Of a stretch of 64,000 nucleotides of DNA, positions 32,346 through 43,650 are shown one piece after another. The DNA lies in NCBI RefSeq assembly GCF_030269925.1, contig NC_085128.1, positions 1,986,501 through 2,050,500 of the forward strand, written 5' to 3'. The notes beneath the pieces were generated by a model that was given only the letters and a program-made list of their open reading frames with translations, was not told where the DNA came from and ran no database searches. Positions within the stretch are counted from its first letter, which is position 1. Every line of letters starts with the position of its first letter. This stretch comes from Bombyx mori. Taxonomy: Eukaryota > Arthropoda > Insecta > Lepidoptera > Bombycidae. A program made the position numbers and the translations under genes.

Positions 32346-33131
32346 ATGGATCTACGCATATGCAAAACAACCGCTTAGAATAAAATTCACACAAATCTAA
32401 CACCCCGTCTTAAACATACAAACTAAATTGCGTAATATTATCAGCATCCTTTTAAGAGTCTTTCGACCGAGCTTAAATTTAAAATCTGCTTCTTAGAATA
32501 CGTTTTGTCGAAAACATGTACTTAATTATTAAGTAATTTCCTGAATAGAACTTTTAAATAACATAAGTCAACATGTCCGGTCGAAGCCAGCTACCGGGAG
32601 CTTAAATCCATAGAAGAGTTTCCACCATAAAAATATGTAATAAAACCTTTTTATTTCGCCGTTAATGAGTTCCTGAGCGCGACCGCTCGCTGACTGGGGA
32701 TTAAGAAGTGCTTACTACAGAAACTCGTTTTAATTCTTTTTCTCTTCTGTCTCATGAGCTATTTATCTAGAGCCGGCAGCGGTGGCAACTTTCTTCTAAT
32801 TTCTGCCGTGAAATCGCTCTAAAGCGGTTAGTCATTAGACAACAATGACATTTCGACTATAGGTGTGACAATTAGAGATGATATAGATAATATAATCACA
32901 TTGTTAATTGTCATATGTATTAATTTAGCTGGCTAATATCTGCCCGCGATTTAGTATGGTTTATTTTTATTATCAAACTAACATGAACTATTGAAATAAA
33001 ACGATAAAAAAGGTTTTGCAGGAAAGAAAACCGGCTCGGGTGAAATGAAATAACAATATCATCATCAATCTACCGAAGTCCAATATAATCACTATTAAGG
33101 ATAACACAAAACCAATAGTCAGAAGTCGTTT
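32346..33131. other. Unrecognised AT-rich DNA
   Basis: No gene or repeat recognised. Confidence 0.4.
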
Positions 33132-33570
33132 AGAAGTCGTCGTGGCCTAAAGGATAAAACTTCCGGTGCATTCGTGTTGAGCGATGCACCGGTGTTCGAA
33201 TCTCAGGCGGGTACCAATTTTTCTAATGAAATACGTACTCAACAAATGTCACGATTGACTTTCACGGTGAAGGAATAACATCGTGTAATAAAAATCAAAC
33301 CCGCAAAATTATAATTGGCGTAATTACTGGTGGTAGGACCTCTTGTGAGTCCGCGCGGGTGGGTACCACCGCCCTGCCTATTTCTGCCGTGAAGCAGTAA
33401 TGCGTTCCGGTTTGAAGGGTGGGGCGGCCGTTGTAACTATACTGAGACCTTAGAACTTATATCTCAAGGTGGGTGGCGCATTTACGTTGTAGATGTCTAT
33501 GGACTCCAATAACCACTTAACACCAGGTGGGCTGTGAGCTCGTCCACCCCTCTAAGCAATAAAAAAAAAA
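33132..33570 (+). mobile_element. Bm1 SINE, full length
   Basis: Head GAAGTCGTCGTGGCCTAAAG and GTTCGAATCTC (B-box with one change), middle CGCAAAATTATAATTGGCG, body ACTGGTGGTAGGACCTCTTG and tail AGCAATAAAAAAAAAA. Confidence 0.95.
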
Positions 33571-34167
33571 GTCAGCTATTGATAAAATGGGACTACAGGA
33601 GGAGCATCAGCTTCAAATAAAAAATAACCTTCAAAATCAGTGCATCTGCAAAAAAAAAGGATACATCCTTTAACTAAATATTCATTTAGCAAATATCATA
33701 CAAACTATGTACTGCTTGTAATATAAAATTATGTAAATATGTCGGCGATTTCATCACAACCATTAATTCACTTTTACGATGATGAAGTAATTAACGTGAG
33801 AAAAATGAGTTGCACTCTCGTAGTAAGAACTCGTAAAAACTGCAACGTTGCTTGATGGTCTACGTCTTTTTGCTTTAGTCGTAAAGGTGATTTAGCGGAG
33901 AAATTAATAAGAAAACGCCTTTGAGATTGATTAGGAGCATGATTACGTGTTCTCATAATGAGTAAGTGTTTTCTCGTTCACGGTAAATGAGATAGACAAA
34001 AAGTTTGATGATTATTACGTTGTTCGAATAATAATAAAGACAGCATATCTATTTTGAAATGAAATGTAATTGACAATGAATCATTTGAAACGACGAAAAG
34101 TATAAACGCGAGATCTAAATGTAAAAAGTGTTGGGTTAATTTTATTCATGTTTTTCATTATGTTATC
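33571..34167. other. Unrecognised AT-rich DNA
   Basis: No gene or repeat recognised. Confidence 0.4.
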
Positions 34168-34177
34168 AAAGATCTGG

Positions 34178-34370
34178 TAGCCCACTGAGTTCTCGCCGGA
34201 TCATCTCAGTGGGTTGCGTTTCCGATCCGGTGGTAGATTCTGCGAAGCACGGCTCTTGCTAGACTTCGTATTAGCAACGTCGTCAGGTTTGAGCCCCGTG
34301 AGCTCAACTACATGTTAGGGCTAAGCTGAAGTAGCCTCTCAAGGCTATCAGCATAGGTAGGAACAAAAAA
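34178..34370 (+). mobile_element. BMC1/jockey-like LINE tail with target duplication
   Basis: A 193-bp tail from CCCACTGAGTTCTCGCCGGA to GCATAGGTAGGAACAAAAAA. AAAGATCTGG precedes it (34168-34177) and follows it (ending at 34378; its first As overlap the tail). This is a clean target-site duplication, so the severe truncation happened at insertion. Confidence 0.88.
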
Positions 34371-34557
34371 AGATCTGGCTGTGATATACCTCAGTTTGTG
34401 AACATACGCTATGATAGGACCTAACGAAGCTACCATTGAACCTCTATATTATTAACATGATAACTATATACTAATTGTCTAGTACTGTTAAAATAACTAT
34501 CGAAAGTTTAGCCTCTCGTAGAAAATTTTATGAGCTGCAAGAAAAGTACATCCAATG

Positions 34558-35030
34558 AATTTGAAATGGCAAACTATCTGATGTTAAGTGGTTACCGGAG
34601 CCTATAGACATTTACAAAATAAATGCCGTTAGCCATCTTGAAACATGAGTTCTAAGGACTCTGTTTTTTTTTTTTTCCACAGGAGAAAATCGCCGGATCC
34701 CCACCCGCGCGGCAGGTGCGGTATGTGGGAGTTGAACCTCACTAAAAACTCCTGCCGCTCACAACCGGCGCCCTACCTCGGACCGGGCCGGAGCCCAGTC
34801 GGGGCTATTGAAACGGCGGGACAGGGTTGACGCAGAGCACATTACATCCATCCCACCGTCCCACGGACGCCGGACCGGTGGCCGCCAGCGACACGACCAC
34901 CGGTTCCCTCGTTCAGCGGGCCGAGAGCCCGCTTTGATGGCGCCGCGTTACACCTTCCCCCAGAGCGGTCGGGGGAACGCGGTCTACCATCACCCGGCAA
35001 GGACTCTGTTTTAAGTACTTTTTGTTAAAA
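34558..35030 (-). mobile_element. Bm1 remnant split by a GC-rich insert
   Basis: Reverse Bm1 motifs GATGTTAAGTGGTTACCGGA and GCCATCTTGAAACATGAGTT run up to AAGGACTCTG (34654-34663). The same 10 bases plus TTTTAAGT resume at 34999. The Bm1 copy is old and partial. Confidence 0.7.
34664..34998 (-). mobile_element. GC-rich retroposon insert, second example
   Basis: About 335 bp of GC-rich sequence bounded by AAGGACTCTG copies at 34654-34663 and 34999-35008. The duplication may extend to 14 bp with the following Ts. On plus it starts with a run of about 13 T (poly-A tail on minus), then CCACAGGAGAAAATCGCCGG. Frames of 61 and 68 codons on plus have no recognisable domain. It resembles the 21190-21679 insert in composition, tail and boundary type; shared sequence is limited (GGTATGTGGGA, ACCGGTGGCCG). 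Confidence 0.72.
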
Positions 35031-35312
35031 TATGAGCGTGTCAGAGAATCTACACGATCGATTAAAATAGAGCTAATTTACCAGACACACAACGAGACGA
35101 ACGCCTATTGCATCCTGCAGATCTGAAGTACGCGAATAGATATGACATTAAGGTTATAGAAATACAGTATTTGGAACATATAAATAAAGCGATCCTAGCT
35201 TTTTTAATATCATGGATTTATGATTCAATGTTATTTTATTGGAAACCAAAATTTGGTGAAGCATGTGTCTGAACTTTTGAGATGTACACAAGCCATGTGG
35301 AGCCAAGTTTAC

Positions 35313-35412
35313 TAGAGGCAGGTAGTCTTATTAGCTCGCACTGGTAGGTACCACTACTCTGCCTATTTATGCCGTGAAGCAGTTGTGAATTTCGATTTGA
35401 AGTATGGAGCAT
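35313..35412 (+). mobile_element. Bm1-type SINE remnant
   Basis: TCGCACTGGTAGGTACCACT, CTGCCTATTTATGCCGTGAA and TTTCGATTTGAAGTATGGAG are a degenerate central Bm1 fragment. Confidence 0.7.
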
Positions 35413-38400
35413 AGGTATATGTATAAGAACTCATAATGACTTTTAAGGATTGGTTGTGGAATTTTCCTTGTTGAAGCTAAGGCTCCTGTAATCAGTTATC
35501 AGAATGTAGACCGTGGTTCACGAATTACCTATAATTTAAAAATGGATTATCAAAAGAAACAAAAGATCAAAAGAAAAAAGATCATAATAGTCTCAGTTGA
35601 TAAATGACTTAAATCTCAAACAAACTACCTTTCAATCTACGTTTTCATCCAAAATACACTATTTCGAACCGGAGACATATGAAACAGAGGTAGGTACAAC
35701 ATACAATCGTTCCTTAACATATGTCACATGTTGTTAATCAGTAACAGGGAGAAGAAAACAAAAGTCGTTTCCGTCTTTCGAATTACTGAGGTAACAATAA
35801 ATAAAACCAGAACAGAATTAAAATTCGTCTTCAAAATTTCCAAGCTCGGAAATGTTCACGGGCAACTGAAAAAGTTTATTAATATGCAAAATAAAGGGAA
35901 ACCGCACACCCTCGCCGCACTTACAAAAGACGAGCCGTAAAACTTATTCAAAGGGCATCGAAAACAAACGGTAACAAAGTGCGCTATAAATTGTGAACAA
36001 TCCCACCTTTTGTTGTGGTGGACTACTGCCGCCTTTGATAACAAAAATAACAACTCTTGTATCTTGAGGTGCTTCAGAATCTGTTTTAATAATTGATTTA
36101 TTGCTATCAAATATAATGTAAGCTTAACTCATTTAATTAGCGAATTTATGAAGCATGTCTGAGTAGATTGAAACATGATACTAAGTCATTTGAAGTTGGC
36201 CAAAATAATCCGGTGATTTAGAATTTCCGAATAAGTTACAAATTCGGAAAAGATTTAGTAATGTCAACTTTATTTATGAGTTAAGAAACAATATCAAAAA
36301 CATCTTATTTAACCGTTGCGACTGAATGTAACTTAAATTTAATTGATTACCCCGGTATATAGTTTTTCTGGTTCATTTTAATAAGTGTTTATTACATTAA
36401 AATTATTTTGAATTCGCATTTTTTGTAACTTTATTTATATCCCTACAGAAAACAGTACAACGATATGTTGCATATTTGGAACTTAAATCATCTTCATTTT
36501 CACCAGCTAGAGAGGACGATATTAACTAGGAATGTATGAAATAATACTACAGATGTATGACCGTTTGGTATTGACAAATAAGTCAGGGTTACGCACGTAT
36601 TTAGACTAATAAATAACTAGACAGACTTTTTTTATTAATATCCTCCGATAGTTAATTCCTTGAACATATAGACAATATGCGTTCTGAATCATAGCAGCCA
36701 TAAGTCAAGCTCAATAAAAACACAATTCGAATCTTAATAATGCACATCAAACGTCAATACTAGAAGAACTTCTCACATCGGACGAACAATAAATTTGATT
36801 GCCCAATAAAATCGGGTGATAAACAGTTTAATAGCCATTTCGAACAGCACTTATATGTTTTAATAGCACATTAAGATTCGTGTTTTTCCAATCAACAGAC
36901 TTGCGTCTGACACTAAATCTACTATAATTGTGAAAATAACTATTTAAGAAAAGTTCCAATTGTCATATCAAAGATCAATGAAAACATTCTTAAACTACGA
37001 CATTTAGAAGTCGTGGCTGTTTGTCCGGTGCTGTACTTAAACTTATTCGAAAATAGCCAATTAAATGTTACTTTGAAAAACTGCATCTAAGACTGTGGAC
37101 TCAGGAAACTGAACCCAATTTTAGCCTGGAATAAAATAGCTTCTTCTCTGCTTTGGATCATATCACTTTAGTCGCAGGATGTTAACTATTTGAAGTCATG
37201 GTATTATAACGTATTTTACTATTTAATCTAGCTTTTATTTCGCAAAGTAATACTTATAGGAAATTAGATTAGTTAGCACAATATTGATATGTCGACAAAT
37301 TTTAATAATAAACGTTAGTCGTTTGTGAGACCACGAAAAATATAGTATTCAAAACGATGGAATTTATAAATGAAAAACAATAAAAGTGAAATAAAATTGT
37401 AATAGGAAAATTAAAAATTACCACACGAGAAAACCCAATATAAAGCACTATTTGAAATAATTTCAAATTTATGTATTTAACTGTGTTCTAAGTCCGTCCG
37501 CAGAACGCGGCCAAAGAAATCCAAAGCCAAAGAAAAGGGTGCTTGTTTCAAAAACCGTTTCTCAAAACAAGATGGGTCAAACATTTATTTACCTAAACAG
37601 AAAATCCATTTGCGAACACGTCCAACATTGGAATAGAATTATTTTGGGAATCCTAATAAATTGGGAGCAATTTTAGGTAAATGAGTTCCGCCCTGCGACT
37701 CCGGAATCGGAAAGGGCGGATGCCCCTCGCCTTTAATTTGGATTGAGGTTAGTTCACCATGACCAAAATATTTACTTTTCACATGGGCTACATATTTTAT
37801 AGACTACATATTTTAAAGACTAGAGAATTTTTAATCAAGTATAATATGTGATTCAAAACATAGTTTCTAATCATGTTTAATAGAACCACGCTTATATAAG
37901 CCAACGAGTTTGTGTACAAAACTAGTATTTATATCGTTTATCGATCACCAATTGTCATACAAAAGAAGCAAGTAACTAAGAGAACGTAATGACCTATCTG
38001 GTGCGATCTGCAATACATGATAAGCAGTGCAGATTCTATAACCCAAGGTTAAAACCATAAAAGGCCATAAAACCAGCTTAGCTTTCAAATGTTTTCGCTA
38101 AAGCCATTGTAAACACACCTTTCACCTCTAATTTGGGCTTAATAAACGTTTGATGAGGACCCAAGATTTTTGCTCTGTCACGACAAGAATATTATCCAAA
38201 ACAAATAACAGAAGAACGTAGAAGGCAAGGGGGAATGTTATAGATAATTGGTACTTGGGCCTGTTTAAACGATCTCCTTTGAATTAATTCGGCTTTGTCC
38301 GGGAAACTTATCCGATATATCGGAAATAGTATTTAGGTCAATAAGCTTTTAGGCTTCACTGAAATATTTTTATATGAACATAAAGGATTATATACGATAT

Positions 38401-38460
38401 ATGATAGATAGAACATTAACTGGAAAGTACCGTTTTAAAACTTATCAATAACACATCAAC
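35413..38460. other. Longest repeat-poor stretch
   Basis: No gene, SINE or LINE was recognised in 3 kb. Short frames (35728-35940 plus; 35856-36110 minus) lack similarity. A GC-richer spot at 37683-37735 has GTTCCGCCCTGCGACTCCGG and its partial complement GGAAAGGGCGGATG. If the window has single-copy regulatory DNA, this is a natural place to look. Confidence 0.35.
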
Positions 38461-38709
38461 ACTGGTGGTAAGAACTCTTGTGAGTTCGCGCGGATAGTTA
38501 CCACCACCCTGGCTATTTCTACCGTGAAGCAGTAGTGCGTTTCGGTTTGAAGAGCGGGGCAGCCGTTGTGACTATACTGAGACCTTACAACTTATATCTC
38601 AAGGTGGGTGGCGCATTTACGTCGTAGATGTCTATGGGCTACAGTAACCATTTAACATCAGGCGGGCTGTGAGCTCGTGCACCAATCTAAGCAATAAAAC
38701 AAAAAAAAA
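38461..38709 (+). mobile_element. Bm1-type SINE, 5-prime truncated
   Basis: ACTGGTGGTAAGAACTCTTG at the start, GCGCATTTACGTCGTAGATG, then AGCAATAAAACAAAAAAAAA. Confidence 0.92.
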
Positions 38710-39436
38710 CATATATATTCAATACATCGATGTGAAGATGTGTGGTACCAAATTAATACTGAAAGGTGGGTTTTAGAAACGCCCATTAAATTCTAAAATA
38801 GCACATCAAGACTTTAAAAAATTAAAGATAAGCGGAATCGTTGTTGCCTTTAACGCAAAAATGTATCGCAATTTAATAACTAGACGATACTGGTAAGATC
38901 TGAACCAATTTGTAAGTGAAACCTTTGGACTGTGTTCACGTAACAAAGAAATAAGCCTTGACAGCATTAATGCTTAAGTATGCTCGTGTAAAGGTATAAG
39001 AAAACAAGAACATTATAGCATCTGAGCAAGGAGACACGGGTCTTATTGTATCGTAATACGACTCAACTTTGGTTGATAAAGGTAAAAGCAAATGCAAATT
39101 CCTTGTAAAATTGTTTCAGGCATTTCTTCGTTATTCTACACACGGACGCAAAAAATCTTATATTATATTTTCATTTATTTAAATGAAGTTACTGCGGTAA
39201 TGAGTTTCGCTTCATTGTTTATATCCACAAGTTTTGAATTTGTTTCCCGAGCTTGCTTCGAAGGTAGTATCGTGGTTAAATATTTTTGGTGTTAAAGATC
39301 TCAGATATATAGTCTATTTGGTATTATCTCAAAGATGTATTCCTGGCATCCATTATATAAGGAACAATTCTAATTTGGACTCGTCGAATGTAGTTATAAC
39401 TTGTAGTTGTAGATACAATTTTAATTAAATTTTAAT
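38710..39436. other. Unrecognised AT-rich DNA
   Basis: Overlapping small frames at 39092-39428 are not recognised. Confidence 0.4.
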
Positions 39437-39552
39437 TTAATGGTAGACAGCGGCTTGGCTTTGCCCCTGACATTGCTGACGTCCATGGGCGACGGTAATT
39501 ACTCACCATCAGGTGGGCCAAATGATCATCTGCCTACAAAAGAAAAAAAAAC
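39437..39552 (+). mobile_element. CR1-like LINE 3-prime tail
   Basis: GACAGCGGCTTGGCTTTGCC, CCATGGGCGACGGTAATTAC and ATCAGGTGGGCCAAATGATC, ending GCCTACAAAAGAAAAAAAA. Same family as 4394-4630. Confidence 0.78.
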
Positions 39553-39947
39553 GCAATTCTTCATTTTTATAGTAACATGATTCGGTGTTGACAAAAGTAC
39601 TATTTCACCATATTATTATCGTACACTGACAAGACAAGAAGAAAAATCGGAAATAATTAAACTCGACACAATTTCCTAAGCTAATTATTTCTCCGATGTA
39701 TGACGTCACGTTTCTTTCACCTCCGCCCATTCCTACAAGTAAATCGATAAACGCATTTACGATACAATGTAACTCCTTCGTTATAGTACAATTTGTTCGT
39801 AAACAGCTAACCAATTTTATCGGTTACAGAGTAGGTTAGCCCTTGTTCTAATCTAATTGAAACTTTGACCATGAATTACTAAAGTTAAAAATGTTTTAGA
39901 TGTTCTTTTAATTCATACAGCATACTAAAAATAGCTAAAGGAAAACT
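39553..39947. other. Unrecognised AT-rich DNA
   Basis: Immediately left of the BEL/Pao insertion. A 69-codon minus frame is not recognised. Confidence 0.4.
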
Positions 39948-39951
39948 ATCT

Positions 39952-40133
39952 TGTTCGACTTTCCGAGGGATGATTATGAAAATAAACTTGGATTAGAAAA
40001 ACTTGTATATTCAATCAAAAATCAATAATCTAGGATACAGTGTCACTTATGACAAGGGTATCATGACAACGGATTTGCGTATTACAGCGCTCTCTAGTGA
40101 CGGTTTTAGGAGTTGGAAAAAACAGGGTGAACA
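39952..40133 (-). repeat. BEL/Pao 3-prime LTR
   Basis: 182 bp, beginning TGTTCACCCT and ending AGTCGAACA on the minus strand. TGTTC/GAACA form short terminal inverted repeats. A 66-codon frame on plus lies mostly within it and is incidental. Confidence 0.95.
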
Positions 40134-40482
40134 TTCCGCCCACCATGAACTACAAAAGTTCATAGCCAACAATGAGGCCATCAAATTTTACATGTACAAT
40201 TAACATCTCCATGAAACCGTAACATCTTAACCTAATAGTAATCAATAAAGAACTGCTCAACATGAACTAAATATAAACTTACACATTAAAGAAACCATAA
40301 TAACGATAAAGTTCAGTCAAGGGTTGCTTTTAAACAGTTCGTACTTACTTACAACTAAACAATAACAAAATACTTAATAGCTGATGCATCCAAAGATACA
40401 TTTAAGTTACATACATTGCATGAAATATCTACAGTTATTCAGGTAAGTAATGTTAAAAAGCGATAGGCAAAATGCAAAGTTT

Positions 40483-40700
40483 GGAGACTGGTCTTACAAT
40501 TTTAGATTTCTTACATTTGATAGTACCCTTATCTGGATGAGTGTGCTTCTCTTCTATCAAACCGAATAACCATTTTGAAGGAGGGAGACCATCTTCCTTA
40601 ACAAGAACAACGTCACCTAATTGGGGTTCTGGTGTAGTTTTAGTCCACTTATATCTCTGATTTAGAGTCGTGAGGTACTCGGCAGACTACTTACGCCAGA
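40483..40700 (-). pseudogene. BEL/Pao integrase C-terminal domain remnant
   Basis: The minus strand translates as FWRK, an in-frame TAG at 40689-40687 where this family usually has W, then SAEYLTTLNQRYKW, GDVVLVKEDGLPPSKWLFG and GTIKCKKSKIVRPVS. This matches the C-terminal domain (DUF5641 type) of BEL/Pao integrases, which follows the DDE core and is thought to help bind nucleic acid. The DDE core and most of the zinc-binding N-terminus are absent. The preceding coding remnant ends near 40710. Confidence 0.8.
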
Positions 40701-40709
40701 ACTGTTAAG

Positions 40710-40880
40710 TCATTTTTTTGTATTATTTATTTGCTCAATATCGTTAGAAAATGCCTGAGTCTGACAAACCTTAATTCCTATCTTTAATGCATGATTTAAT
40801 TCGGAAGCCGTCAAGTAATAAGGATATCGCTTTGACCTTAATTTATTAATAAATCGAATGCAAAACGCGACCACTCTAAC
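40710..40880 (-). pseudogene. BEL/Pao RNase H-integrase linker remnant
   Basis: RFINKLRSKRYPYYLTASEL and NHALKIGIKVCQTQAFSNDI correspond to the stretch between RNase H and integrase in BEL/Pao polyproteins, where LT..EL..A......Q...F..EI is usual. It continues the 40838-42052 frame after a frameshift near 40880. It stops at 40710, where the deletion of the integrase core begins. Confidence 0.75.
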
Positions 40881-42052
40881 CGTTTTTTTGATAAAGATGA
40901 ATACTTCGTCCATGTCTGGAGATCTGACCTAGCCACTTCGGAAATAGTTAGGTGATGAGACTTCAACGGCTTGGCTTCTAAATCAGTCGATATGTTTACC
41001 GTTGGCGATACATACGTGGATTCTCTTAAAAACGCAGGGCCATGGAACCAGAGTTCACAGTGGATAAATTCTTGTGGAGCCAGCCCTCGGGATGCACGGT
41101 CGGCTGGATTCTGGCATGACTCCACATGCGACCATTGGTCGTTGTTTAAAACTGTCAGGATTTCAGTCACTCGATTTGCGACGAAGGTCTTCCATCGATT
41201 TGGCTGTCCCTTCAGCCAAGCCAGAGCGATGGTGGGTTCAGTCCAAGCGTGTATCTGCGATGCAGGAATAGGTAGAATGCCCGAGACCTCAGACAAGAGC
41301 CTTGCAACCAACACTGCTCCGCAAAGCTCCAGGCGAGGAATGGATATTTGCTTGATAGGAGATACCTTAGTACGAGCCGCAATTAGACTTACTCTAACGT
41401 TGCCATAATGATCAGTCGCGCGAAGGTAGACTACCACTGAGTATGCGTCATTGGATGCGTCGGAAAACCCGTGCAGCTCAAGGTAAGTTGTATCCTTGCT
41501 CTTATTGACCCACCTGGGCACCGTGACTTGGTTGAGAGCAGGTAAGTTGTCGCGAAACGAAATCCACTCATCCAGCATGTTCCACATAACTTCCTGATCC
41601 CAAGAAAGACCGGTTTGGTGATTGGCAGCTTCGGTGCTGCGTTCGTCCTTTGCCACTTGTTGCAAACTCTTAACTGCTAGATATGGGGCCGACGAAACAC
41701 CAAAGGTAACTCTTAACAGCCTGCAGTCCTTGACTTCTTCACTAGGATTCTCTCTCCACAGTACTCGCTGGAAGTCAGTATGCTCTGGTACGACCTTGAC
41801 CATTCGATACATCTTAACTATGTCCGCTGCGAAACATATAGGATAAGTACGCCATTTCATAATTATGTGTCGTAACTCTGGTTGAAGCCTTGGACCTACC
41901 AATAAATCATTGTTCAATGACTTGCCGCTGGTACCCTTACACGAAGCGTCGAAAACAACGCCGACCTTCGTTGTACTTTTGTCCTCGCGAACAACCAACT
42001 GCATGATGAGGTAGATAAACGCATCCTGGCTTAGCAGCTTCTTGTTTGTCAT
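40838..42052 (-). pseudogene. BEL/Pao reverse transcriptase-RNase H, palm deleted
   Basis: A 404-codon open frame. Residues 32-37 are VVFDAS, 46-57 SLNNDLLVGPRL, 75-82 AADIVKMY (first palm aspartate), and 115-123 VTFGVSSAP, all RT motifs of BEL/Pao. After about residue 137 (QQVAKDER) the sequence jumps to GLSWDQEVMWNMLDEWISF, the linker before RNase H. The YVDD catalytic box and the thumb are deleted, yet the frame stays open. RNase H follows: FSDAS at 196-200, RLEL at 240-243, WTEPTIALAWL at 270-280 (usually WTDS, so a catalytic-position change D to E) and NPADRASRG at 315-323. The enzyme cannot polymerise DNA as encoded. The true upstream frame is shifted relative to the first residues shown; the N-terminal fingers are disrupted. 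Confidence 0.92.
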
Positions 42053-42119
42053 TAATTACTTCTATATGATTCATAGCCAGGTGGCTACATTTATTACCTT
42101 GGATTATTCTTGCTTCAAG

Positions 42120-42365
42120 AATGGATTATTTTCAAGTTTCTTCTTGAGCAAGTGGATTGTTGTCGCGAAAAGGAAGACCTACAACATAACGACCCAAACT
42201 GTCCCTAGTTGTAGTGGATTCAAAGTATCTTTCACAGGATTCTTCTTCCTTGGATAAAAGTGGATGATGCTAGTCAGTTTCAATCTCCCAGAACTGACGC
42301 AGCAAATCATTGATTGAGTTGTCATGGGTATGTGCGCTAATAATGCAAGGAGTATCCCCACTAAC
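42120..42365 (-). pseudogene. BEL/Pao protease-RT linker
   Basis: This continues the protease frame after a TAG at 42368-42366: LLRQFWEIETD, another TAG at 42272-42270, then LLSKEEESCERYF, TTTRDSLGRYVVGLPF, and a TGA near 42120. The LRRFWE...LS.EE..CE..F....RD..GRY.V.LPF pattern is the usual lead-in to BEL/Pao RT. The following fingers region is missing or scrambled before the RT frame starts. Confidence 0.8.
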
Positions 42366-42911
42366 CTAAACTCGTTCCGACAGAATCCATCCCAACTGTG
42401 TATTTTGAGCTGTCAAGGTTCCAGGTGGATTTCTCAATATGCCTTCTGACAAAACCTGACCATACACATCAGCGCCTAGTAGAAGATCTATATTGCTTGG
42501 TGTACCATATCCTGGATCAGCCATCTGCAATTGCAACAATACCGGCCAATCCTGAAATTGAATTTGCTGTGAAGGAAGAGTGGATGTTAGGCAGTTTAAA
42601 ACATAGGCTTGAACGGGATAGCTAAAAGAGTTATGTGTGGACTGTACTTTAAATTGAAGCATATGTTTTACTGAAATACTAGATTTGTCTTCTCCTAAAC
42701 CAGATACGGTACTTCTAACTGGCAACCTTCGAAGCTGCAAAAGTTGAACTGCGTGTTCACTAATAAACGAGGCTTCAGAGCCCTGATCCAACAATGCCCT
42801 AAGTGTGTGATACATACCCTTGTTGGATACATTAACTAATGCGGTAGCTAACATTACTTGACTACTTGATCTCATTTCACTGTTAGAAAAATGGCTGACA
42901 ACACGCTCCAC
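42366..42911 (-). pseudogene. BEL/Pao aspartic protease domain
   Basis: A 181-codon frame holding ATALVNVSNKGMYHTLRALL, then DQGSEASFISEHA (active-site D in a D-[QST]-G context), IDLLLGADVYGQVL and TQLGWILSERV. This is the retropepsin-like protease domain (DUF1758 type) of BEL/Pao polyproteins, which releases gag and pol products. It is in frame with the gag part upstream, separated by one TAG at 42950-42948. Confidence 0.88.
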
Positions 42912-42947
42912 GTGATCCGCCGCCTGCGGTTCTTGTGCTGGCTCCCG

Positions 42948-43650
42948 CTATTGATTAGTGGGCTGACTAGGGCCCGCCAGGGCCGGATTGTGAGTGCCGC
43001 CTTCCTGGTGCAGCAGCGAGTGATGACGTCGGCCACAGCACCGACAAGCCGTGCGTCGTTTGCACTGTATTACCGAATGGTTAGCTCCGAAGCAATTGAA
43101 ACACAGTTTTCTCTTCTGGATGAACTCCCGGCGATTCTCGATGGCTTCTAATACAAATTTCTTGCATTGATAAAGTAAGTGATCTCCCGAACAGAATGGG
43201 CAGGATACAGACGTCGTCACGCTGAACACCTTCGGTTTATCCACTGCATCTTTGCCTCTAGATTTTCTTCTTTGGTTTGGTTCTAAATATTCGAGTGCTC
43301 GATATCTTGATTCCAGGAATGATTGGAACTCGCTTAGTGTAGGCAATCGATCAGCCTGTTCGCTCGGTTTTTGTTCCCATTGTTTCCGGGATTCATTGAG
43401 GTGTTCGTATTTAACTGAGCGACCGGGATAAATTGCGATAACGCTTGTTTCAATTCTATCTTATGCTCAATGTATTTATCCTCAACCATGGTGTAAACAT
43501 AGTCTGTAAAGTAGCTATAATCGTTATTTTCGCATCCCAATATAACATTCTAGTGATTTTCTTCAAACTTTAACCAATGTTGTTCCAATAACTGCAATCT
43601 CGTTTCGATATATTCCCTTGTTATTCTAGACGCAGGTGACCTTTTGAAAT
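42948..43650 (-). pseudogene. BEL/Pao gag with zinc knuckles, frameshifted
   Basis: The N-terminal part TRLQLLEQHWLKFEENH ends at a TAG (43552-43550), then LGCENNDYSYFTDYVYTMVE continues in the same frame to about 43334. A frameshift leads to LPTLSEFQSFLESRYRALE and three cysteine-histidine clusters: CPFCSGDHLLYQC, CFNCFGANHSVIQC and CRCCGRRHHSLLH. Zinc knuckles of this kind bind the RNA genome in gag. The order matches BEL/Pao gag. The frame ends at a TAG (42950-42948), beyond which the protease is in frame. Confidence 0.88.

Noticed and set aside
40971..41846. Plus-strand frames up to 145 codons
   Set aside because: They are antisense to the BEL/Pao RT-RNase H frame.
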